Shown: piece after piece, positions 55,870 to 64,000 of the stretch
Layout: each line of letters begins with the position of its first letter
How positions within the stretch are numbered: position 1 is the stretch's first letter
Translations under genes and position numbers: made by a program
Notes under the pieces: model-generated
What the model saw: only the letters and a program-made list of their open reading frames with translations
What the model was told of the DNA's origin: nothing
Database searches by the model: none
DNA from: Sphingomonas sp. 67-36
Lineage (GTDB): Bacteria > Pseudomonadota > Alphaproteobacteria > Sphingomonadales > Sphingomonadaceae
NCBI GenBank assembly: GCA_001897375.1
Contig: MKSU01000004.1
Coordinates: forward strand, 1 to 64,000
DNA length: 64,000 bases
Direction: 5' to 3'

Positions 55870-55951
55870 TGGATGCTCCTCAGATCCGAACGCGCGCAGC
55901 CCGATTCGCGCAGGATGTCCCACGTTGCTTCGGGTGCTCTGCGCGCGTTCG

Positions 55952-55969
55952 ATGACAGGTGTGTGACAA
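55952..55969 (-). promoter_or_regulatory. Pho box upstream of pstS
   Basis: On the minus strand TTGTCAC, ACACC and TGTCAT give two TGTCA half-sites 11 bases apart, as in the PhoB consensus. It lies between the porin stop codon (55971) and pstS, so pstSCAB-phoU has its own phosphate-starvation promoter. Confidence 0.75.
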
Positions 55970-55970
55970 T

Positions 55971-57671
55971 TCAGAACGGGTAGTAACGGAGGCTGAAGAA
56001 GCCGATGTCCTCCTTGGCTGTCGGCGCGCCGCCCTGCGTGACCTCGAACGTGTCGCGCAGGGTGTGGCTGTACTGGATGCCGGCCTGCACGCGGCCCCAC
56101 GGCCCCTGCATCATCCGCTGCCAGAAGCCGGCGGTGAGCTGCTTCACCGCCCTGGTCTGCACGGTGCAGGGCAGCGATGAGCCTTCGATCAGGCAGCCGG
56201 TGCCGATGAAGTTCGGGTTGCCGAGGCCGTAATTGACTCCGCCGACCGTGGCGTAATGCGCGTCCTCGCTTTCCTCGCCGCCGAACACGTAGATGTCGAG
56301 CGTCTTGGTCGGATGCGCGGTGAGGCCGCCGAGCAGCATGTATTCGCGCACCGGCGCCAGCGTGCCGTCCGGGTTGAACGTCACGTCCGGCAGCGCGCTC
56401 GCGCCGTAGCGCCCGATGCCCCGGCCGACGATCCCGCTGAATTGCACATCCAGCAGGCCGGGCACGATCTGGGTCGCGATGCCGCCGCCGACGCCCCAGC
56501 CGCGGAAGTTGCGGTTCGCGCCGTCCAGCCGCTCGTAGAAGTCGCGCACCATGCCGAACGCCTCGACATGCAGCGTGCGGCCGCCGGCATAGGCGCCTTC
56601 ATAGGCGACCTTGCCGATCACGTCGGGATAGTGGTTGATCGACAGCGCGTTCTCGCTGATGCCGTTGCCGCCGAAGCCGCTGCCCGCCGGCACCGTGGTG
56701 ACGAGGCTCGCGATCGCCGGGACGGTGCCGCCGAAGGTGGTCTGCGGATTTTCGAGCGAGAGCGCGAACCACCATTTCCTGTCCACGTCCACCGTCAGGC
56801 GAAGCTGCGGCTGGCGGGTGAAGACGAAGCCGGGAACGTATTGCGCCTCGACCACCGGCGGGGTGACCTCGTTGCGCGGCGTGATGCCCTTGCCGTTCAG
56901 CGTGGCGAGCGACCAGTTCTGGCCGAACAGCAGATGCGCGGTGACGTCGTCGTTCAGCTTCTCGTCGACCGTGCCGTAGAGGTGGCGGATGCGCGGGCTG
57001 TATGAATTGGTCTGGTTCGAATTGGCGGTGACGCCGGCGGCCTGGAAGTCGAACTCGCCGTACATCGCGAGATGCGTCTGCTTGCCGGGATCGCCCTCGA
57101 CCAGCAGCGACAGGCGGCTCTGGCGCGCCGTCATGCGATATTCGTGGGTGTTGGCCACACGGCTCTGCGGGAAGGGGATGTTGTTGAAACTCGACGCGAT
57201 ATCCGCGCCGGTGTTGTTGCTGCGGTAGATCGAGGTCATCTCGACGAAGCCGCCCGGCGTGATCCTGATGCCCTTGAAGGGCAGGTGATCGGGCTTCTCC
57301 ATCTTGTCGATCCGGCGCGTCAGTTCCTCGTTCTGCTGCGTCAGCGAGGCGATCGCGGTGGCGCTGGCGCTGGCGGTATCGACCGCCGGCGCCGGGACGG
57401 GAGCGGCGGGCGGCGGCGCGGCGGCGAGACGGGTGGTGGCCGCCGACTGCTCGGCAAGCTGCTGGCGCAGGTCGGCGATCTCGGCGCGAAGCTGCGCGAT
57501 CTCCTCGTGCACGCCATCGCTCGCGGCGGCGCGGCGCGGACGGGAACAATTGTGCTGCCGGCTTTTCGCGCCATGCGCGGCGCAGCGATGCGCCCCCGCC
57601 GGATCAGCCCATGCGCTTGTGCTGCATGCCAGCGCCATCGCCGACACGCCTAGGAAGAAGGCCCGTTTCAC
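55971..57671 (-). CDS. Outer-membrane porin with N-terminal coiled coil (DcaP-like)
   Basis: A 566-residue exported porin. After the signal peptide (to AWAD, about residue 23) and a basic stretch come two coiled-coil segments (HEEIAQLRAEIADLRQQLAEQ and SLTQQNEELTRRIDKMEK) with an Ala-Pro linker. A beta barrel then runs from GIRITPGGFVEMTSIY to the aromatic C-terminus SLRYYPF. This order fits DcaP-like trimeric porins. The start is GTG 57671 with AAAGGG upstream. A Pho box upstream and the neighbouring pst genes suggest a channel for phosphate or phosphate esters under starvation. Confidence 0.82.
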   Translation of the reverse strand: MKRAFFLGVSAMALACSTSAWADPAGAHRCAAHGAKSRQHNCSRPRRAAASDGVHEEIAQLRAEIADLRQQLAEQSAATTRLAAAPPPAAPVPAPAVDTASASATAIASLTQQNEELTRRIDKMEKPDHLPFKGIRITPGGFVEMTSIYRSNNTGADIASSFNNIPFPQSRVANTHEYRMTARQSRLSLLVEGDPGKQTHLAMYGEFDFQAAGVTANSNQTNSYSPRIRHLYGTVDEKLNDDVTAHLLFGQNWSLATLNGKGITPRNEVTPPVVEAQYVPGFVFTRQPQLRLTVDVDRKWWFALSLENPQTTFGGTVPAIASLVTTVPAGSGFGGNGISENALSINHYPDVIGKVAYEGAYAGGRTLHVEAFGMVRDFYERLDGANRNFRGWGVGGGIATQIVPGLLDVQFSGIVGRGIGRYGASALPDVTFNPDGTLAPVREYMLLGGLTAHPTKTLDIYVFGGEESEDAHYATVGGVNYGLGNPNFIGTGCLIEGSSLPCTVQTRAVKQLTAGFWQRMMQGPWGRVQAGIQYSHTLRDTFEVTQGGAPTAKEDIGFFSLRYYPF

Positions 57672-57728
57672 TATACCGCCCTTTCACCATTGGCTTTCTC
57701 CCGTGCGGCGGGCCAATAGGGGCGTTCG

Positions 57729-57746
57729 ATGACAGAATTGCGACAC
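57729..57746 (-). promoter_or_regulatory. Pho box upstream of the DcaP-like porin
   Basis: On the minus strand GTGTCG, CAATTC and TGTCAT give half-sites 11 bases apart, one base off the TGTCA consensus in the first half. The flank GCGTTCGATGACA is shared with the Pho box at 55952-55969. It lies ~58-75 bases before the porin start. Confidence 0.7.
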
Positions 57747-57784
57747 GCATCGCGGAAGTGTCGCGCGGCGCAGCGGCGCCGGGT

Positions 57785-58543
57785 TTATAGCAGCAGATCC
57801 TGCGGGCTGGGCCGCCCGACATTGCCGCCGCCGCGCCGCCGCGCCATCTCCGTCTCGGCGGTGAAGCGGATGTCGGGATCGCGATCGGTGAGGAATCCGA
57901 TCAGGCTGTCCTCGTCGATCTCGCGCCAGTCCTTGCCGCGATCGGGGCCGTAGCGGACGCGCGGCAGCAGCCCCGGCAGGCGCGACCATTCGAGGAGCTG
58001 GGCGAGGCTCGCCTCGTTGAGCATGTCGCGCAGGTGGAAGGCGGTGACATAGGCGTCGGGAAAGGCGCGATGCGCGGGCAGCCCGCGCTCGTGTACCAGC
58101 CCCTCCGGCTTGCGCCAGTAGCGCAGCACCTGATTGGAGAAGCTCGGCGAATCCGGCCATAGCCGGAGCGCGCATTTCCACGTGCAGATCCATTCCGCGC
58201 CGTGGGTAAGCGCCGGGGTGCAGAACACCTGCTCGAAATCCGCCCGATGCGCGGCGAGCGCGACGCGGCGCGGCCACGGATCGAGCACCTGCCGCGCGAC
58301 GTCATGCCACCACGGCGCATCGGCGACATCCTCGTCGCGGATATGGTGGATCGCCTGCGTGATCGGCGGCATCGGGCGGCCGGGATTGACCATGCGGTTG
58401 CCGCCGTCGCCCGACAGCTCCCACCGGCCGTCGGCGCCGAGCGCCACGTCCTGCCAGCCGATCTCGCACACCCCGTGCTGGGGCGGGGCGGGGCCGGTGG
58501 TTTCGAGATCGACGACGCGGATGATGCTTGGCGTGGGACGCAT
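57785..58543 (-). CDS. DnaQ-like 3'-5' exonuclease (ExoX type)
   Basis: A 252-residue exonuclease of the DEDDh type. ExoI is VVDLETTGPA (Asp and Glu), ExoII is AHRADFEQVF, and ExoIII is AHRAFPDAYVT (His and Asp). This matches the epsilon-like/ExoX family that trims DNA ends. The extra ~80 residues at the C-terminus are not recognised. The ATG at 58543 was chosen over 58573, which would overlap the pgmG reading and lacks a better RBS; AAGGCG precedes 58543. Confidence 0.86.
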   Translation of the reverse strand: MRPTPSIIRVVDLETTGPAPPQHGVCEIGWQDVALGADGRWELSGDGGNRMVNPGRPMPPITQAIHHIRDEDVADAPWWHDVARQVLDPWPRRVALAAHRADFEQVFCTPALTHGAEWICTWKCALRLWPDSPSFSNQVLRYWRKPEGLVHERGLPAHRAFPDAYVTAFHLRDMLNEASLAQLLEWSRLPGLLPRVRYGPDRGKDWREIDEDSLIGFLTDRDPDIRFTAETEMARRRGGGNVGRPSPQDLLL

Positions 58544-58547
58544 CGCC

Positions 58548-59933
58548 TTAATGTGGGGCCTCGGGCGCGCCATGTCGAGCGACGCCGCTGAGCGCGAGCT
58601 GCGCGTCGATCGCGGCGAGGGTGCGGGCGAGGGAATCGGCGTCCGGCGCTTCGGCGCGGGCGGTCAGCATGTCCTCGGTGTGGGAAACCCTGAGGAGCCA
58701 CCAGCCGTCGCGCGTGGTGACCCTCGCGCCGTCGACGGTGTCGACCACCGCGCCCGCGTCGCGCAGCCGTGCGACGACCTCCGCCACCACCGCCTCCTTG
58801 CGCGCCGGATCGACCGCGAAGCGCAGTTCCGGCGTGCTGACCAGCGGCGGCATCGCGTCGCGCAGCGCCGCCAGCGTCCGGCCCGAGGCATCGACCGCGT
58901 CGATCAGCCGCACCGCCGCGTGGAGCGCGTCGTCGAACCCCAGCCAGTCGCCACCGAAGAAGATATGGCCGCTCATCTCGCCGGCGATCGGCGCGTCCAG
59001 CTCGCGCATCATCGCCTTGATGTTGCTGTGGCCCGATTTCCACATCACCGGCCGTCCGCCGAGCGCGGCGATGCGATCGAACAGCGCGCTGCTCGACTTG
59101 ACGTCGGCGACGATCGCCGCGCCGGGGAATGCACGCAGCACAGGCTCGACCAGAATGGACAGGATCTGGTCGCCGCGCAGCACGCGGCCCTCGCCGTCGA
59201 TCGCGCCGATCCGGTCCCCGTCGCCGTCGAAGGCCACGCCGAAATGGAGCTTCTTCGCCGCGACCAGCGCGCTGAGGTCGGCAAGGTTGGCGTCGTCGGT
59301 GGGATCGGGATGATGATGCGGGAAATTGCCGTCGACGTCGGTGAACAGCAGGTGATGCTCACCCGGCAGCAGCTTGACGAGCTGCTCGATCGCCGGGCCA
59401 GCGGCGCCGTTCCCCGCGTCCCAGCCGATGCGCAACGCGCCGGTGCAGCCTTCCGCGACGCGGCGGACATAGGAATCGAGCACGTCGACGGTGGAAACGC
59501 GCCCGGCGCCCGCTTCCCAATCCCCCGTCTCCGCCATCCGCGCGAGATCGCGGATCGCCGCGCCGAACACCGGGCGACACTGGTGGAGCATCTTGAAGCC
59601 GTTGTGATCGCCGGGATTGTGGCTGCCTGTTACCTGTATCCCGCCATCCACGGCTAGGGTCGCGGCGGCGTGATAGAGCATCGGCGACGGGCCGAGGCCG
59701 ATCCGCACCACGTCCACGCCGCTGGCGGTCAGCCCCTCGACCAGCGCCGACTCCAGCGCGGGGGAGGTCAGCCGCCCGTCATAGCCGACCGCGACCGCCG
59801 AGCCGCCCGTCCGCCGAACCAGCGTGCCGAAGCTCCGGCCCAGCGCGGCCGCATCCGCCTCGTGCAGCGTCCGTCCGACCACGCCGCGGATATCGTAATC
59901 GCGCAGGATCGAGGGGGCGAAACGATGCGTCAT
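58548..59933 (-). CDS. pgmG: Phosphoglucomutase/phosphomannomutase
   Basis: A 461-residue alpha-D-phosphohexomutase. The phosphoserine is Ser104 in VTGSHNPGDHNGFK, the Mg2+ loop is FDGDGDRIG, the sugar-binding loop is GEMSGH, and a C-terminal phosphate-binding domain contains RVSHTEDMLTARAEA. It interconverts glucose- and mannose-1/6-phosphates for exopolysaccharide and LPS sugars. Its opening (REYDIRG-like RDYDIRGVVGRTL) and length are like sphingomonad PgmG. The ATG at 59933 follows GGAGAG. Confidence 0.92.
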   Translation of the reverse strand: MTHRFAPSILRDYDIRGVVGRTLHEADAAALGRSFGTLVRRTGGSAVAVGYDGRLTSPALESALVEGLTASGVDVVRIGLGPSPMLYHAAATLAVDGGIQVTGSHNPGDHNGFKMLHQCRPVFGAAIRDLARMAETGDWEAGAGRVSTVDVLDSYVRRVAEGCTGALRIGWDAGNGAAGPAIEQLVKLLPGEHHLLFTDVDGNFPHHHPDPTDDANLADLSALVAAKKLHFGVAFDGDGDRIGAIDGEGRVLRGDQILSILVEPVLRAFPGAAIVADVKSSSALFDRIAALGGRPVMWKSGHSNIKAMMRELDAPIAGEMSGHIFFGGDWLGFDDALHAAVRLIDAVDASGRTLAALRDAMPPLVSTPELRFAVDPARKEAVVAEVVARLRDAGAVVDTVDGARVTTRDGWWLLRVSHTEDMLTARAEAPDADSLARTLAAIDAQLALSGVARHGAPEAPH

Positions 59934-59944
59934 CAACTCTCCGG

Positions 59945-60214
59945 TTACGCCGCGCGGCCCAGCAGCAGGTCGCGCGCGGCGTTCAATTCGCGCGCGCGGT
60001 TGTCGGAGCCGCCGTGGTCTGGATGCGCCTCGGCCATCAGCCGGCGGTGCGCGGCGCGGATCGCCTCCGCATCCGCACGCGGCCCGACGCCGAGCAGCGC
60101 GCGCGCCGCCTTCCGCTCCGCCGGCTCCGGGCGCTTCGGCTTCGCGCCCAGCGCATCCTTCCACAGCCGCCAGCCGGCATAGGCGACGAGCAGCGCGAGG
60201 ACGAACTTCGCCAT
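59945..60214 (-). CDS. Small membrane-anchored J-domain protein
   Basis: An 89-residue protein with an N-terminal hydrophobic helix (residues 2-17), a basic linker, and a short C-terminal J domain (about residues 37-89). The HPD motif that stimulates DnaK is His64-Pro65-Asp66 in EAHPDHGGSD. This arrangement resembles TIM14/DjlA-like small J proteins. Its ATG overlaps the mipZ stop by one base (TGATG), so translation is coupled. The partner Hsp70 and client are unknown. Confidence 0.87.
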   Translation of the reverse strand: MAKFVLALLVAYAGWRLWKDALGAKPKRPEPAERKAARALLGVGPRADAEAIRAAHRRLMAEAHPDHGGSDNRARELNAARDLLLGRAA

Positions 60215-61044
60215 CAGGCGAACAGCGGCAGCGCCGGTTCCGGAAGCGCCAGCCCCGCCATCATCTCGCGCAATTCCTGCCGTGCCGCGACATGGCTCAG
60301 CCCCATCGCGCCGAATTCCTTCGCGTCCAGCATGGTGAGGCCGGCGGGGAACAATTCGCGATAGATCACGCGCTCGCCAAGGCCGGGGATGATGCGGAAG
60401 CCGACGCGCTTGGAGAGCTGGTCCAGCGCCTCAGACACGCGGCGCATGTTGCGCGCCTCGATATGCTGGAGGCGGTTCCTCAGCACCACCCAGTCGATCG
60501 TCGTGCCGTCCGCCTTGGCGCGGGCCTTGCGCGCGTCCCAGATCAGCTCCGAATAGAAGCTGGGGCGCGTCACCTTGAAGGTTTCGGGGTGGACCTGCCC
60601 GATCAGGTCGAAATCGACGAAGCTGTCGTTCATCGGCGTGACCAACGTGTCGGCGCGGGCGGCGGCGAGTCGCGCCAGCGGGTCGTCGCGGCCCGGCGTG
60701 TCGACCACCAGATAGTCGCTGCCGTCAGCGAGGTCGGCGAACAGCGCCTCGAAATTGCCGCCCTCCTTGCCGTCGCCGGTGGCGTGGCGCGGCACCGCCA
60801 GCTCCGCCCCGGTCCGCCGCACCGTCTCGGCGCGATTGTCCAGATAGCGGCCCATGGTGCGCTGGCGATGATCGAGATCGAGGCAGGCGACTCGCGTCCC
60901 CTGCGCCGCCAGCGCGATCGCGACGTGCACCGCCGTGGTCGATTTTCCCGTCCCGCCCTTCTCATTCGCGAAGACGATGACGTGGGTCTGTCCGTTACCG
61001 CTGGGCAATTCGTCGAATCCCTTGTTGATCCCCTGGATAGGCAT
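60214..61044 (-). CDS. mipZ: Division-plane positioning ATPase MipZ
   Basis: A 276-residue ParA/MinD-type ATPase. The deviant Walker A is NEKGGTGKST (Lys29 and Lys34), and LDLDHRQRTMGRYLDNR and VVDTPGRDD follow. The C-terminal half (TPMNDSFVDFDLIG, DWVVLRNRL, IPGLGERVIYRELFPAGLT) is specific to alphaproteobacterial MipZ. It forms a gradient from the cell poles with ParB and inhibits FtsZ assembly away from midcell. The ATG at 61044 gives a 19-residue lead before the fold, longer than in Caulobacter. Confidence 0.94.
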   Translation of the reverse strand: MPIQGINKGFDELPSGNGQTHVIVFANEKGGTGKSTTAVHVAIALAAQGTRVACLDLDHRQRTMGRYLDNRAETVRRTGAELAVPRHATGDGKEGGNFEALFADLADGSDYLVVDTPGRDDPLARLAAARADTLVTPMNDSFVDFDLIGQVHPETFKVTRPSFYSELIWDARKARAKADGTTIDWVVLRNRLQHIEARNMRRVSEALDQLSKRVGFRIIPGLGERVIYRELFPAGLTMLDAKEFGAMGLSHVAARQELREMMAGLALPEPALPLFA

Positions 61045-61086
61045 CCATAGAAGCCCGGTCCGTCGAGGACGAGGGGGTAAGATCGC

Positions 61087-61932
61087 GTGTTGATCGTTCG
61101 TGACCTTGCCGCATTGCGTGATGCGGTGAGGGAGTTTCGTGCTGAGGGCATGCGCGTCGCGCTGGTGCCGACGATGGGTGCGCTGCATGCCGGGCATATC
61201 GCGCTGGTCGAGGCGGCCAGGCGGCCGGGCACGAAGGTGGTCGCGTCGATCTTCGTCAATCCGAAGCAGTTCGGGCCGAACGAGGATCTGTCCCGCTATC
61301 CCCGCCGCGAGATGGCGGACCTCAAGATGCTGGAGGAGGGCGGCTGCGACGTCGCATGGCTGCCGGCGGTGGAGACGATGTACCCGGAGGGCTTTTCGAC
61401 CGGCGTGCACGTGTCCGGCGTCACCGAGGGGTTGGACGGCGCGTCGCGCCCCGGCCATTTCGACGGCGTGGCGACGGTGGTTTCCAAGCTTTTCAATCAG
61501 GTGACGCCTGATGCTGCCTATTTCGGCGAGAAGGACTACCAGCAGCTTCAGGTGATCCGCCGCATGGTGGCGGACATGGATTTCGATATCGAGATCGTCG
61601 GCGTGCCGACGCAGCGTGACGACGACGGCCTCGCGCTGTCCTCGCGCAACATCTACCTCGACGAGACCGAGCGGCAGAAGGCGGTGGCTTTGCCCCGTGT
61701 GCTGGGTATCGCGGCGCGCGCGATCGGGCGCGGCGACGATCCCGCCGCCGCGCTGGCGGAGGCGGAGGCGAGTCTGGAGGCCGCCGGCTTCGCGGTGGAC
61801 TATGTCGCGCTGGTCGATGCCGAGACGCTCGGCACCGAGCCGGAGGCAGGTCGCCCCCGGCGGCTGCTCGCCGCGGCGCGGATGGGGGCGACGCGGCTCA
61901 TCGACAACATCGCGGTCGACGATGGGCAATAG
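61087..61932 (+). CDS. panC: Pantothenate synthetase
   Basis: A 281-residue enzyme joining pantoate and beta-alanine with ATP to make pantothenate. The nucleotidyltransferase-like motifs are PTMGALHAGH near residue 30, FVNPKQFGPNED, FGEKDYQQLQVIRRM and the C-terminal LSSRN. The start is GTG 61087, with GAGGGGG ten bases before it; TTG at 61090 is a lesser option. It is divergent from mipZ with a 42-base gap and is followed by an intrinsic terminator. Confidence 0.96.
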   Translation: MLIVRDLAALRDAVREFRAEGMRVALVPTMGALHAGHIALVEAARRPGTKVVASIFVNPKQFGPNEDLSRYPRREMADLKMLEEGGCDVAWLPAVETMYPEGFSTGVHVSGVTEGLDGASRPGHFDGVATVVSKLFNQVTPDAAYFGEKDYQQLQVIRRMVADMDFDIEIVGVPTQRDDDGLALSSRNIYLDETERQKAVALPRVLGIAARAIGRGDDPAAALAEAEASLEAAGFAVDYVALVDAETLGTEPEAGRPRRLLAAARMGATRLIDNIAVDDGQ

Positions 61933-61935
61933 ATA

Positions 61936-61959
61936 GGCTTAACGCCGTTAACCATTTTT
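61936..61959 (+). terminator. Intrinsic terminator after panC
   Basis: GG-TTAAC and GTTAA-CC pair around a GCC loop (one bulged C), followed at once by ATTTTTG. It lies four bases after the panC stop. Confidence 0.65.
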
Positions 61960-62016
61960 GAAGACCATCTGCCGCAGACCTTGCGATCGGTTCATCATGA
62001 AACCGGGGGCAAAGGG

Positions 62017-62313
62017 ATGGGGAATAGTCTCAAGAGCGCGAATTTCCTGATCGAAAGCCGGCTGCGCGACGCCGCGCGCGGGGATTCGATGGCGTGCTAC
62101 GATCTTGGCGTGGCCTATTCGACCGGCACGTCCGGCGTGGTCTTCGACCTGATCGAGGCGCACAAATGGTTCAACCTCGCCGCGATCGCGGGCGACGAGG
62201 CGGCGCAGGCCGCCCGCGCCGAGATCGCCGGCGACATGACCGCACGCGAAATCGCCACCGCCCAGCGCGCCGCGCGCGACTGGATGGGCGCGCACCGGGC
62301 GCGGGCGGCCTAG
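62017..62313 (+). CDS. Sel1-repeat-like small protein
   Basis: A 98-residue protein with one recognisable Sel1-like helical pair: AARGDSMACYDLGVAYSTGTSGVVFDLIEAHKWFNLAA followed by GDEAAQAARAEIAGDM. Sel1 repeats mediate protein contacts. The ATG at 62017 has AAAGGG directly before it; an upstream TTG in frame was not used. It stands alone between panC and the convergent topA gene. The partner is unknown. Confidence 0.82.
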   Translation: MGNSLKSANFLIESRLRDAARGDSMACYDLGVAYSTGTSGVVFDLIEAHKWFNLAAIAGDEAAQAARAEIAGDMTAREIATAQRAARDWMGAHRARAA

Positions 62314-62320
62314 TCCTCCC

Positions 62321-62348
62321 GCCGCCCCTCCCTTGTGTGGGGAGCGGC
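62321..62348. terminator. Possible bidirectional hairpin between Sel1-like gene and topA
   Basis: GCCGC and TCCC on the left pair with GGGA and GCGGC on the right, with a 3-base bulge. The hairpin lies between two convergent stop codons. No strong T-run is seen. Confidence 0.3.
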
Positions 62349-62353
62349 AGGCG

Positions 62354-64000
62354 CTATTTCTTGACCGCCGGTTTCTTCGCGGTCGTCTTCTTCTTCGGCG
62401 CGGACTTCTTCTTGCCCTTCGCCGGAGCCGCCGCCGCGCGGGCGTCGATCAGTTGCGCGGCTTCCTCCAGCGTGAGCTGGTCCGGCGCGATCGTCTTGGG
62501 CAATGTGGCGTTGGTGGTGCCGTCGGTGACATAGGGGCCGTAGCGCCCCTCCATCAGCTTGATCTCCGCCTCGGTGCGCGGATGCGGGCCGAGCACCCTG
62601 AGCGGTTCCCTGCTCGCGCCGCGCTGCGGACGACCGCCGCCGGCCGCCGCCTCCGCCAGCTTCACCACGGCGGCGTTCATCCCCGTCTCGAACACCTCGG
62701 TGGTGGACTGGAGCCGGGCATATTTGCCGTCATGTGCGAGGTACGGCCCGTAACGTCCTATGGAAGCAGTGATCGGCTTGCCCGTTTCCGGGTGGTCGCC
62801 GATCGTGCGCGGCAGGCTGAGCAGCTTGAGCGCCCATTCCAGATCCAGCTCGCCGATATCCTTCGGGATCGAGGCGCGCTTCGCCTCCTTGCCCTCGCCG
62901 AGCTGGATATAGGGGCCGAACCGCCCGGACTTGCGCTCCACCTCCAGCCCGGTCTCGGGATCGCGGCCGAGCGATTCCGGGCCGGCGCTCTCCCCGTTCT
63001 CGCCGCCCGGCTGGGCGAAGCGGCGGGTATATTTGCATTCCGGGTAATTGGAGCAGGCGATGAACGCGCCGAACCGGCCCCCGCGCAGGGCGAGCTTGCC
63101 GTCGCCGCAATTCGGGCAGGCGCGCGGATCGCCGCCGTCCGCCCGTTCCGGGAACAGGAAGGGCGCGAGGAACTGGTCGAGCGCGGCGGTGATGTCCGAG
63201 GGCTTCTGCTCCATCACCTCGGTCGTGCGCGGCTTGAAATCGCGCCAGAAGGCTTCCAGCACCGCCTGCCACTGCGCGCGGCCACCGGACACGTCGTCCA
63301 GCTCCTCTTCCAGCTCGGCGGTGTAATCATAGCCCACGTAACGCTCGAAGAAGCGTTCGAGGAAGGCCGTCACCAGCCGCCCGCTCTCCTCCGCGAAGAA
63401 GCGGTTCTTCTCGATGCGGACGTAAGAACGATCCTTAAGCGTCTGGATAATAGAGGCATAAGTGGAGGGGCGGCCGATCCCCAGTTCCTCCATGCGCTTC
63501 ACCAGCGAGGCTTCCGAGAAGCGCGGCGGCGGCTGGGTGAAATGCTGCTCGGCTTCGACCGCTTTCTTTGCGGGCGCATCGCCCTCGCGCATCCGGGGGA
63601 GGCGGCGGGCGTCATCGCCCTCGGCATCGTCCACGCCTTCCTCGTAGAGCGCGAGATAGCCGGTGAACAGGACGACCTGCCCGGTCGCGCGCAGGATGTG
63701 GCGGCCGGTGCCGTCCGCCAGCTCCACCGTGGTGCGCTCCATCCGCGCCGACGCCATCTGGCTCGCCAGCGCGCGCTTCCAGATCAGCTCGTAGAGGCGG
63801 CCATGGTCGCCGGAGCCGGCGCGGTCGCGGCCGAAATCGGTCGGGCGGATCGCCTCGTGCGCTTCCTGCGCGTTCTTCGCCTTGGTCTGATACTGGCGCG
63901 GCTTGTCCGGTACGTAGCTCGCGTCATAGCGATCGGCGACCGCCTTACGCGCCGCCGCGATGGCGGAACCGTCCATCTGCACGCCGTCCGTCCGCATATA
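62354..64000 (-). CDS. topA: DNA topoisomerase I, C-terminal part
   Basis: The last ~548 codons of a type IA topoisomerase; the 5' part lies beyond the window. The first complete codon (63998-64000) encodes the catalytic tyrosine of YMRTDG. Next come AQEAHEAIRPTDF and ELGIGRPSTYASIIQTL of the core. One four-Cys zinc ribbon (CPNCGDGKLALRGGRFG ... CSNYPEC) follows, then several zinc-less topo C repeats (SGRFGPYIQLG, IGRYGPYLAHDGKYA, EGRYGPYVTDG). A Lys-rich tail (KGKKKSAPKKKTTAKK) ends the protein. This is the usual alphaproteobacterial TopA layout. It relaxes negative supercoils. Confidence 0.96.
   Translation of the reverse strand, partial: YMRTDGVQMDGSAIAAARKAVADRYDASYVPDKPRQYQTKAKNAQEAHEAIRPTDFGRDRAGSGDHGRLYELIWKRALASQMASARMERTTVELADGTGRHILRATGQVVLFTGYLALYEEGVDDAEGDDARRLPRMREGDAPAKKAVEAEQHFTQPPPRFSEASLVKRMEELGIGRPSTYASIIQTLKDRSYVRIEKNRFFAEESGRLVTAFLERFFERYVGYDYTAELEEELDDVSGGRAQWQAVLEAFWRDFKPRTTEVMEQKPSDITAALDQFLAPFLFPERADGGDPRACPNCGDGKLALRGGRFGAFIACSNYPECKYTRRFAQPGGENGESAGPESLGRDPETGLEVERKSGRFGPYIQLGEGKEAKRASIPKDIGELDLEWALKLLSLPRTIGDHPETGKPITASIGRYGPYLAHDGKYARLQSTTEVFETGMNAAVVKLAEAAAGGGRPQRGASREPLRVLGPHPRTEAEIKLMEGRYGPYVTDGTTNATLPKTIAPDQLTLEEAAQLIDARAAAAPAKGKKKSAPKKKTTAKKPAVKK

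Overview
The window is 64 kb of high-GC DNA that looks like the chromosome of a sphingomonad (Alphaproteobacteria, Sphingomonadales). The clues are many TonB-dependent receptors (TBDRs), a MipZ division ATPase, a PgmG-type phosphoglucomutase/phosphomannomutase, very compact operons with ATGA overlaps, and little intergenic DNA. I found no rRNA, tRNA, CRISPR array, insertion sequence or phage gene. No gene-free stretch exceeds 200 bases.

Layout. (1) 1-3121: the 3' end of a meta-cleavage operon for 3-hydroxyanthranilate (tryptophan/kynurenine or 2-nitrobenzoate type): acetaldehyde dehydrogenase (cut by the window edge), 4-hydroxy-2-oxovalerate aldolase, 4-oxalocrotonate decarboxylase, RidA-type 2-aminomuconate deaminase and 3-hydroxyanthranilate 3,4-dioxygenase. 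(2) 3314-10746: a same-strand locus of unknown substrate: TBDR, secreted amidohydrolase, secreted LVIVD beta-propeller protein, lipoprotein with a discoidin-like domain, and an SBF-like symporter. (3) 10750-15519: a Tat-exported phosphoesterase, a DhlA-type haloalkane dehalogenase, an AraC regulator and an Fsr-type MFS pump. (4) 15516-15642: a compact palindromic element that supplies the stop codons of both flanking genes. (5) 15639-23743: TolC, HlyD and two ABC-2 permeases without an ATPase, bracketed by two paralogous S10 serine carboxypeptidases. (6) 23788-33013: a TBDR, a TetR regulator with a Cys-rich tail, a complete RND efflux operon, and a small gene whose ribosome binding site is buried in a perfect hairpin. 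(7) 33031-37383: aminotransferase, flavodoxin-fold oxidoreductase, AidB-like acyl-CoA dehydrogenase and a TetR regulator.

(8) 37509-46567: an aromatic amine (aralkylamine) dehydrogenase operon: heavy chain, MauE, MauD, TTQ light chain, two small c-type cytochromes, a frameshifted TBDR, an aldehyde dehydrogenase and an acyl-CoA synthetase. Together these could turn an imported arylalkylamine into an aldehyde, an acid and then a CoA thioester. (9) 46632-49865: NIPSNAP and DUF1579-like proteins divergent from a TetR regulator and an alpha/beta hydrolase. (10) 49936-57671: phosphate starvation genes (DcaP-like porin, pstSCAB, phoU) with two recognisable Pho boxes, followed by an OprB-type porin. 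(11) 57785-64000: housekeeping genes: 3'-5' exonuclease, pgmG, small J-domain protein, mipZ, panC, a Sel1-like protein, and topA, which enters the window exactly at its catalytic tyrosine codon.

The most interesting items are the uncharacterised uptake locus at 3314-10746, the ATPase-less exporter with two carboxypeptidases, the RBS-sequestering hairpin at 32720-32742, the palindromic element at 15516-15642, and the amine dehydrogenase operon that carries no mauG or mauF and has a broken receptor. All functions come from reading the sequence; no database search was run.
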